From NCBI GenBank assembly GCA_030765045.1, contig CM060964.1, positions 173,040,219 through 173,104,218 on the forward strand: 64,000 nucleotides of DNA. Reading direction: 5' to 3'. The stretch comes from Tenodera sinensis (Eukaryota; Arthropoda; Insecta; Mantodea; Mantidae). The notes under the pieces are model-generated. The model saw only the letters and a program-made list of their open reading frames with translations, was not told where the DNA came from and did no database searches. Both the position numbers and the translations under genes were made by a program. Positions within the stretch are counted from its first letter, which is position 1. Each line of letters opens with the position of its first letter. Positions 55,478 to 64,000 of the stretch are shown here, piece after piece.

Positions 55478-55639
55478 TCACAATACAATACATCATGCCA
55501 GTCCAATAGTGGAGAAGTCATTCCACCTGTTCAATTACAAAATGCAGACAACCAAAAACGATTTAAATAACAATGTCCTAAACGCCCAGGGACTTTATAA
55601 TTAGATTATTGTGAATTCGGTTTCCAAGTTTTGATGAAC

Positions 55640-55805
55640 ATAAAAAAATATGTACAATACTGAGACTTGAACCTGTGTCATTGAAGGTTAACTCAAAGGA
55701 CCCGCCATAATCTTATTGTGCTATTTCGAGACTTAACTGAGAGCGCGTACCGCGTTCAATAGCAGACTTGTATGCCTGACGCTATGCCATTGCCACCTCG
55801 CGAGT
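55640..55805 (-). repeat. tRNA-like SINE fragment
   Basis: On the minus strand an A-box-like GGTGGCAATGGCATAGCGTC and a B box CAGGTTCAAGTCTCAG lie far apart, with about 70 bp inserted, followed by a T run. A disrupted tRNA-derived head. Confidence 0.4.
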
Positions 55806-56070
55806 TTTCGGGCTTGATTTAGCCCTTTAAGACAGTTTTAATCATTTGCTGGGCGTTTTAATATTATTACTTAAATGGCAAAAGCTGTTATACATATTAA
55901 TTGAGACGCACGAGGCGTAGTTCACGCAAAAATGTAAATAAACTTGTTTAATAATATGTCCATTTTGACTGTACGGGTTCATGATGGATGAGGCGTGTCT
56001 CTAACGTGTCCGTAATTTTTGGCAGCCAACCCCTGCTCTAAGTACAAGAATCCACAATTTTCTTTTTAGC

Positions 56071-56378
56071 TGACGTTGTTAGTGTACCCATATGATAGGT
56101 CCAATTTTTCCGAGGCGTTTACTGAATTACGTTGCTATGTATACTGGAATAAAAAGTTTGTAAAATCGGCTGAAAACCGGAATTCGCTCTCCGTAAACGA
56201 GTCGTATGTTTTTGAGATGTATTTTATCGAGGAGTATGATCTGTCCCTTAAACCCCTGTTGCTCTTAATTTTGCGCGTTCCTCTCTTTAAGAACGCCAAG
56301 CAATACATTATAGTAAGCGCAAAACTGGACCAAGGCGCATATGCCGTTAGATGGGTGGCCTACCTTCCAAAAAAATAA
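56071..56378 (+). CDS. Unknown ORF, possible 3' exon
   Basis: Open for about 103 codons right after a strong acceptor-like TTTTCTTTTTAG (ending at 56070) and closed by TAA at 56378, 4 bp before the inverted end of the insertion. Text includes YPYDRSNFSEAFTELRCYVY, VFEMYFIEEYDLSLKP, RVPLFKNAKQYIIVSAKLD. It is mixed polar/hydrophobic with no simple repeats, so it looks protein-like, but I recognise no family. It could be a remnant of the insertion's own gene. Confidence 0.3.
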
Positions 56379-56396
56379 GGCGCGGCTGACTCACCT

Positions 56397-56848
56397 GGTA
56401 TTACTGTATTGTCATTGGCCCTTGGCATGTACGCACATTTTCATGTCAATCAGACAAATGTAAATTTGTGAAAATTAAGCCGAAAGGTTCCACTACAATG
56501 ATAAATTTAGCTAACTAATTTCGTTTTTTCCTGATGACCCTAGTAAGGACCTTGAGATAAAATTATGATAGGAAAGACTGAGAATACTATTGTATTCTCA
56601 TCGGTCCTTCACGTGTGGAAAATTTCAAGTCAACCAGACGACTGTAAGGTGGTGAAATTACGCCGAGAGAATCCGTTACATTGATAAATTTAGCTAACTA
56701 ATTTTGTTTATCCTGATAATCCTAGTCAGGATCTTGGGATAATGTTATGATATTATTGTGTTGTCATCGGTCCTTGAAATGTGTGCAAAATTTCAAGTCA
56801 ATCAGACGACTCTAAGTGGGTGAAAATTACGTCGAAAGATTCCGTTAC
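56397..56848. repeat. Satellite array, right part
   Basis: Resumes in mid-monomer (TATTACTGTATTGTCATTGG) and has boundaries near 56511 and 56693. One monomer carries a 16-bp insertion. The last is cut by the (AC)n tract. Confidence 0.85.
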
Positions 56849-56859
56849 ACACACACGCG

Positions 56860-56914
<55 letters not shown>
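56849..56914. repeat. (AC)n microsatellite with CG-rich core
   Basis: ACACACACGCGCGCGCGCAC, then (AC)n. It begins inside the satellite monomer at its GTTACA motif. Confidence 0.95.
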
Positions 56915-56917
<3 letters not shown>

Positions 56918-57464
56918 TGCATACATGCCATGCAGGTGAGGCTAATATAAAGCGTGTAATAATGTCTCTTGTGGACTGAAATGCCACTCCATATTAAGAA
57001 CTTCAATTAAGTAATAATAAAACCTAAATGGACACCACATAATCGGCATAGACGACATACATTTTGAGTATTTCTTGTTGTAGTGCTTATAAATGCATTT
57101 AGACAGGATTATGGAATTTATTTCAAAATGCTGACTGGTATTTGTGTTCTTTGTTAAATAGTACTTGTAAACGTAGCATTATGTTATGGAGTACATGAAC
57201 TATACTTCAGTCCCGTATTAGATACGGACTTGGTTTGTCATATGTCTAGAGAAACTCCATATTATGCATACTTCCTTTAAGGAAAGTATCACTGTCATGT
57301 TTACTTCTAGAGATCAACTTCATTTTGCTTGTCTGCTTATTTAGGCGCCTACGTGACCACAGTTGTAATTTATGACGAGAGCATTAGTTTTATTTCAGCC
57401 CGATAATCTACAGAAGAGCACAATTCTTTTATAAAATGAAGCTTCTTATTTATTTAGCTATTTA
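56915..57464. other. Unassigned stretch
   Basis: No recognised feature. Confidence 0.4.
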
Positions 57465-57705
57465 TTAACGTCCTCCAGCCTAATGTCATGTCGGAAGGTG
57501 AATGAATCAAATGAGTGAAATAATGTTCAGATGAGCCCGAGGTCCATAGAGCTTTAAGTTACCCAACATTCATCTTCCAAGAAAGGGAAAATCTCGGGAA
57601 AAAAACCTTACCCGGATAACTTACCCTAAGCGAGATTCGAACTTGCGATCTTTTGAACGTGAGGCACACACGCTAACCATCACGCTACCAAGACAGTCAG
57701 AAGTC
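57465..57705 (-). repeat. tRNA-derived SINE
   Basis: Minus-strand copy of the 52650-52865 family: head GATGGTTAGCGTGTGTGCCT, B box AAGTTCGAATCTCGC, body GGGTAAGGTTTTTTTCCCGA. Full length. Confidence 0.85.
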
Positions 57706-57771
57706 TCAAGGGCAACACTTTTACTTTCTTGTGTATTAAAGGCAATTAATATTGGTTTAGCTCGTGATGGA

Positions 57772-58085
<314 letters not shown>

Positions 58086-58089
58086 AGAA

Positions 58090-58614
58090 GCATGTCCACT
58101 ATTAGGAAAATCTGTATCTTTATGTCAGCATTGTTCAACCAAAGGTTTCGTGGTTTTGATTTATTCATTCTTCTGCTGTCTTAACTATGCAAAACTGCAT
58201 GTTCGTTATTACTTGAACAAATGCGTCATTTCAGTTATATTCACACTTTTCAGGCATGACATATCGATTCTTACCAATTCGCCTTAGATTGCGATCGCTT
58301 CACTGTTACGTAAACGCACTGGGCCAGTGTTTTGTTGATGTCCTCGTGCTTGCATACACCGGTCGTGTGTTTTGTTTACAACTGAAGCAGTGTTGGCCGC
58401 CAGGCACGCGCCAGTCAGGTGTTTTGTTTGCGTCTCAGGCACTACTGACCTAGAAGCACGCGCTGCTCGGGTTCAAAACAGGTCGCTGGCGTGTGCGAAC
58501 ACAGCACAGCATTGCCAATTACACTACCAAAAAACTTAATTTTTTACAAAAGTATTAAGCCTACCAAAATGAAACTTGGCATTTTATGTTTTTTACATCT
58601 GCATCTATTAGCCA
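58090..58614. other. Unassigned stretch
   Basis: No motif recognised. TGTGTTTTGTTT recurs at about 58369 and in a similar form near 58421. Confidence 0.35.
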
Positions 58615-58660
58615 TATTATTCTGGCCAAAGCAGTACCTTCCACCCTGTATACAAGCTTT
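58615..58660 (-). repeat. R-Y head fragment
   Basis: GGCCAAAGCAGTACCTTCCA matches 45336-45355 exactly. Only about 45 bp of the repeat. Confidence 0.5.
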
Positions 58661-59319
58661 GAAATTAGGCTTCAGCCCACCAGGATAATTCCGAGTAGAA
58701 ATATGATCACATTGTGAGGTATCAAGTGACGCTTAAATATCTAAATATTTGGAATATTGTAAATATCGAGAATGGTTTCAAACATTACCTGGAGATTTAT
58801 TTCATTCAGCAGCTACTCTATGCTTAAGCAAAGCAAAATGACGATTAATGAACATCTAATTCCACTTGTGAGAAGAAGATGAAGAAGTTAACTCCTTATT
58901 TGATATTTTGACTAGGGGTTTTCTAGTTCCAAAATCAAACCATTGTTGTTTTGAACCCTAAGATGGATTTCCAAGTCGAAGTTCATTCGCGGCTTTCGGT
59001 CGTCTGCTGTTTCAAACGTCTAATTTCTATGCACTGACCATCAGAAATTTCACACATTAATTTAAGAAGCTAAATCATCTGAAAATACGGTAGCTAGGAA
59101 CGAATTCTTTAGGAAGACAATGCAAGCAAGGTTTGTTTTCCTATTACATAAGGGGAAGTTTTATATATATATATATAACAGCAGTTATTGTGGTTGAGTG
59201 ACTCCCAAGAAGTCATCATCATGAATCAGTGACAGGAAAGCCTTAAATCTCAAACAGGAACTTTATTATGTACAAACGTGATCAGCGAAAAAAATAAAAT
59301 TGAATTTCATGGACACTCT
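58661..59319. other. Unassigned stretch
   Basis: Includes a short (TA)n run at 59160-59178. Otherwise featureless. Confidence 0.4.
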
Positions 59320-59585
59320 TTAAATCCTATGGTTCTGAGCGTCCCATTCTATATTTGATGTAAAAGACCTCTTAACTTTGTTCAGGGGCCTCTTTGTAAG
59401 GCTTGAGGTTCGTTTCTGTGCAGTAAATGGAAGATACGGGGCCATCGGCTTTACTTCCCTTCCGAAATAAGGCACGATAAGGGCTTTTACACCAGCAAAA
59501 GAATCTCCGCACTCCGCCATGTTTGAACCGGCAACCTCGGGGACCAGAGGCTAGCATGTTATCCGTAGACCACGGATGACGACGA
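59320..59585 (-). repeat. tRNA-derived SINE, other family
   Basis: Minus strand: head with CCGTGGTCTACGGATAACAT, B box CCGGTTCAAACATGG. The body runs to about 59320. Confidence 0.65.
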
Positions 59586-61530
59586 TTTGTTGGAGTGATG
59601 CATAACTAAAGGTAATATTACTGGATGATGCCGTAATTATAAGCCGTATTATTAAATATGATTTTACTAATGAATTAAATGATTATTAAATTGTAATGAG
59701 AAAGTAATATGAAAGTATTTAACACAATTATTACTATGAAGGGATAACATTATGATAGGAAGCAACAGTATTTAAATTCAATAACTAGTATGCGGGTAAA
59801 TATTCTAATTCAGAGATATGTAATGTAAGGTTTCTAGTTCATATGGTTAAAATGTTACTGATGAAAGGTGCCTGCTAATGTCTTGGGCATTGTTACCTGT
59901 GGTAATTAGTGACCGGTCGGCACTCCCTAAACTCATTAGGCCAGTTTCCAGGAAATGCCTAGGCTGGTTTCTGAGAATTCAGCCTGAAGCGAGTTTATAG
60001 TTACCGTCCCTGGTTTGGCTAGAGACAGTCTGCTGGAGAACACGCTTAGGGTAGTCGCATCAACAGTCTGTTGGAAGAATGAGCATCGGTGCGGTCGTAT
60101 ATGGTCAGCAGTAGCCGCGAACACTAATTCGCACCAAGATATTACAGTTATTACCGCGAATATTATAGACAGCGAGTTATTCTACCGTAGACCATTTCAA
60201 CGACTCAACCCATTTTAACTGCTATAGGGAAACCTAACAGTAGCTTTACTTTCAGACGACTACAGCCCAAGATGAATATTGATCGCGAAAACGTACCGAG
60301 AACTAATTTAATTATCAAGAGCTGTGTGTGTTATTATTCCGCCAAAAACCACTCACGCATACCCTGTAGATAGTGCAGTTTCAGCTCTAATGGTTAGCTA
60401 GGGCAGGATACTAGACCATTTATAGAGCAGATCTACAAGAACTTCAAGGGCCAGGGTGCAGAGATCCTCTCCAGCGAAGAAGATACATCTCCAAACTTGA
60501 CTCAACGCGGGGCGTAGTATCGCCTCTCGGAAACATCAGCAAACTTGGTGTCCACAACATGAGACACTTGAAACTTGTTCATGCATACACAATGATTCTT
60601 TAGTAATATGTGATAAAGGTGAAGTGATTTATCAGTATCTGTATGCGCCTAGCAGCAGTAGTGCAATTGCACCACAGAACAAGCGAGCATTATGTGACCG
60701 ACGGATTACATATATATGTTATCCACATTAGAATGACGGTTTACTATGCACACAATTGTTTAATTACGGAGACAGTGTATGACCAGTGAGAAAGTTTGAA
60801 AAATGGAAAATAAAATGTCAGTGAGGAACACAAGTTTGCGTAGCAATTTAATTAGTGAAGTAGCAGACTAAGCCACGTCCATGCAAACAGATAAGACATT
60901 GTTATCATAACGGCAGCGAATTTCAATACGAATTTATAAGCAAGTGCCCTACCTTTGGGTACTGGTGGTCATAAGTGTACACAGTGAGCACACTTGTATG
61001 TTATTGACTAGTTTTCTGAAGCTAATATTGAACTCAATAGAAATAATGGGACAGAATGACAAATCTTAAACTCTTTCACCCTATGAAAAACAAAGGTATG
61101 GTTAAAAAGTTTCAAGATACCTTTTAGTATGGTGAAAGAATAATATGAGCAAACTGAAAGGTTTTATTTTGCTTCATGAAATTGCGCTGCTGCTTCTGCT
61201 GATGGTGGTAATGTAAACGAGAAGCTTAGCATAAAATGCACAGCGTTTTCTATTTTAACCCTTTGTTTTCTTAATTCTGTACAGAAAAGATAAGTTATGT
61301 TTGAGTAATGTGCTATTGACTACTACGTTTCATTAAATACATGTCAAGCTTAATTGAAACGCTAAATGGAGCTCTTAATGGGGTTAATGCTGGGATTAAA
61401 ATGAGCTTAACGTAACGTGAATTAACACGACGGTACGCATAGGAAAAATCAAACTCATACTGAATGGAGCTATTTAGGGCCGACTATGTGACTTAACGTG
61501 ATGTAATATAAGAGTTTCACAATACCAAAC
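59586..61530. other. Unassigned stretch
   Basis: No ORF, RNA or tandem repeat recognised. Near the right end (61400-61520), TTAACGTGA and AACGTAACGTGA motifs appear, related in wording to the 46-bp satellite on the opposite strand. Confidence 0.4.
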
Positions 61531-64000
61531 TTCTCCCTCACGTTACCTCAAGTTCATACTAACAGACCTCCGAGTTTCTTACCTCACGTTACCTCAAGTG
61601 CATACTAACAGACCTCCGAGTTTCTTACCTCACGTTACCTCAAGTGCATACTAACAGACCTTCGACTTTCTTACCTCACGTTACCTCAAGTGCATACTAA
61701 CAGACCTTCGAGTTTCTTACCTCACGTTACCTCAAGTGCATACTAACAGACCTCCGAGTTTCTTACCTCACGTTACCTCAAGTGCATACTAACAGACCTT
61801 CGACTTTCTTATCTCACGTTACCTCAAGTTCATATTAACAGACCTCCGAGTTTCTTACCTCACGTTACCTCAAGTGCATACTAACAGACCTCCGAGTTTC
61901 TTACCTCACGTTACCTCAAGTGCATACTAACAGACCTTCGACTTTCTTACCTCACGTTACCTCAAGTGCATACTAACAGACCTTCGAGTTTCTTACCTCA
62001 CGTTACCTCAAGTGCATACTAACAGACCTTCGAGTTTCTTACCTCACGTTACCTCAAGTGCATACTAACAGACCTTCGACTTTCTTACCTCACGTTACCT
62101 CAAGTGCATACTAACAGACCTTCGAGTTTCTTACTTCACGTTACCTCAAGTTCATACCAACAGACCTTCGAGTTTCTTACCTCACGTTCAATCAAGTGCA
62201 TACTAACAGACCTTCGAGTTTCTTACTTCACGTTACCTCAACTTCATACTAACAGACCTTCGAGTTTCTTACATCACGTTACCTCAAGTTCATACTAACA
62301 GACCTTCGACTTTCTTACTTCACGTTACCTCAAGTTCATACTAACAGACCTTCGAGTTTCTTACCTCACGTTACCTCAAGTTCATACCAACAGACCTTCG
62401 ACTTTCTTACCTCACGTTAAATCAAGTGCATACTAACAGACCTTCGACTTTCTTACTTCACGTTACCTCAAGTTCATACTAACAGACCTTCGAGTCTCTT
62501 ACCTCACGCTACCTCAAGTGCATACTAACAGACCTTCGACTTTCTTACTTCACGTTACCTCAAGTGCATACTAACAGACCTTCGACTTTCTTACTTCACG
62601 TTACCTCAAGTTCATACTAACAGACCTTCGAGTTTCTTACCTCACGTTACCTCAAGTGCATACTAACAGACCTTCGAGCTTCTGACTTCACGTTACCTCA
62701 AGTTCATACTAACAGACCTTCGAGTTTCTTACTTCACGTTACCTCAAGTTCATACTAACAGACCTTCGAGTTTCTTACTTCACGCTACCTCAAGTTCATA
62801 CTAACAGATCTTCGACTTTCTTACTTCACGTTACCTCAAGTTCATCCTAACAGACCTCCGACTTTCTTACTTCACGTTACCTCAAGTTCATACTAACAGA
62901 CCTTCGAGTTTCTTACCTCACGTTACCTCAAGTGCATACTAACAGACCTTCGACTTTCTTACTTCACGTTAGATCAAGTTCATACTAACAGACCTCCGAC
63001 TTTCTTACTTCACGTTACCTCAAGTTCATACTAACAGACCTTCGACTTTCTTACTTCACGTTACCTCAAGTTCATCCTAACAGACCTCCGAGTTTCTTAC
63101 TTCACGTTACCCCAAGTTCATACTAACAGACCTTCGAGTTTCTTACTTCACGTTACCCCAAGTTCATACTAATAGACCTCCGAGTTTCTTACTTCACGTT
63201 ACCCCAAGTTCATACTAACAGACCTTCGAGTTTCTTAGTTCACGTTACCCCAAGTTCATCCTAATAGACCTCCGAGTTTCTTACTTCACGATACCTCAAG
63301 TTCATACTAACAGACCTCAGAGTTTCTTACTTCACGTTACCCCAAGTTCATACTAACAGACCTTAGAGTTTCTTACTTCACGTTACCTCAAGTTCATACT
63401 AACAGACCTTCGAGTTTCTTACCTCACGTTACCTCAAGTTCATACTAACAGACCTTCGAGTTTCTTCCTTCACGTTACCTCAAGTGCATACTAACAGACC
63501 TCCGAGTTTCTTACCTCACGTTACCTCAAGTTCATACTAACAGACTTCCGAGTTTCTTACCTCACGTTACCTCAAGTTCATACTAACAGACCTTCGAGTT
63601 TCTTACTTCACGTTACCTCAAGTGCATACTAACAGACCCTCGTGTTTCTTACTTCACATTTCATAAGTGCATACTAACAGACCTTCAAGTTTCTTACTCC
63701 ACGTTACCTCAAGTGCATACTAACAGACCATCGACTTTCTTACTTCACGTTACCTCAAGTTCATACTAACAGAACTTCCTGTTTCTTACTTCACGTTACC
63801 TCAAGTACATACTAATAGACCTTCGAGTTTCTTACTTCACGATACCTCAAGTTCATACTAACAGACCTTCGAGTTTCTTACTTCACGTTACCTCAAGTGC
63901 ATACTAACAGACCTTCGAGTTTCTTACTTCACGTTACCTCCAGTTCATACTAATAGACCTTCGAGTTTCTTACTTCACGTTACCTCAAGTTCATACTAAC
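61531..64000. repeat. 46-bp tandem satellite, runs off the window
   Basis: At least 53 copies of a 46-bp unit containing CACGTTACCTCAAG, CATACTAACAGACC and GAGTTTCTTAC. Common variable sites: TGC or TTC before ATAC, CC or TT before CGA, GAG or GAC, and CCTC or CTTC before ACG. The left third is mostly CCTC type, the right mostly CTTC type. No spacers, so it is not CRISPR-like. An ORF at 62104-62298 is a repeat artefact. Confidence 0.97.

Larger units (their letters stand above)
53432..56396. mobile_element. 2.97-kb insertion with AGGTGAGTCAGC inverted ends, splitting the satellite
   Basis: AGGTGAGTCAGCTGC at 53432-53446 and the reverse complement AGGTGAGTCAGCCGC at 56382-56396 match 14 of 15 and sit exactly where the satellite breaks and resumes. 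About 20 bp of monomer are missing at the junction. Contents: a tRNA-like head (53694), a mariner-like transposase (54445-55477), another tRNA-like piece (55640) and an unknown ORF (56071-56378). The element class is unknown. Confidence 0.55.

Noticed and set aside
61531..64000. CRISPR-like array
   Set aside because: Tandem 46-bp units with no unique spacers, in animal-type DNA without cas genes.

Overview
This window is non-coding-rich animal DNA, most likely from an insect. The mobile-element mix fits an arthropod: I-, Jockey- and R1-like LINEs, a DUF4817-type mariner transposase, hAT elements of the GTF2IRD2-like and ZMYM1/TTF-like groups, a Tigger/pogo remnant, a Helitron/PIF1 helicase fragment and many tRNA-derived SINEs. 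A large-genome polyneopteran such as a cockroach or termite is my guess, from repeat style only. No bacterial features such as operons or Shine-Dalgarno sites are seen.

Layout: 1-790 is AT-rich unassigned DNA. 790-1504 is a non-autonomous element with TTAA ends. 1513-6175 (-) is a decayed I-like LINE (ORF1 with zinc knuckle, endonuclease, RT, RNase H). 7363-7590 is a SINE-like piece. 7690-12530 is a giant (TAG)kTG simple-sequence array. 12560-13760 (-) is the 3' part of an R1-like ORF2. 16075-16911 holds two SINEs, and 16912-17280 a GC-rich repeat (R-X). 17430-17640 (-) is a hAT zinc-finger fragment. 18787-19001 (-) is the one convincing host-gene piece, an exon encoding half a CUB domain with good splice sites. 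21655-23899 (-) is a decayed hAT transposon. 28733-31175 is a 2.4-kb GGNN tetranucleotide array. 31440-34510 (-) is a nearly intact Jockey-like LINE with a poly(A) tail. 34832-35409 is a probable LTR with a heat-shock-type promoter. 35702-35818 is a LINE 3' end with an (AATC)n tail. 36404-41420 (+) is a nearly full-length L1/Tx1-like LINE.

42127-47720 is a mosaic of mariner, SINE, hAT, Tigger and PIF1 helicase remnants. 47856-49750 is the 5' part of an LTR retrotransposon with a coiled-coil gag. 51678-52158 is a long foldback. A satellite with a monomer of about 165 bp (52918-53431 and 56397-56848) is split by a 2.97-kb insertion with short terminal inverted repeats that carries a mariner copy. 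57772-58085 is a compound AAT/AAG microsatellite. 61531-64000 is a 46-bp tandem satellite that continues past the window edge.

The window is best read as a gene-poor, layered transposon landscape. The only candidate host coding sequence is the CUB exon; every long ORF is either a mobile-element ORF or an artefact of simple sequence. The most informative observations are a LINE family whose 3' end carries a different tetranucleotide tail at each of three loci, an LTR with heat-shock-element cores next to a TATA box, the foldback, and the insertion that splits the satellite.
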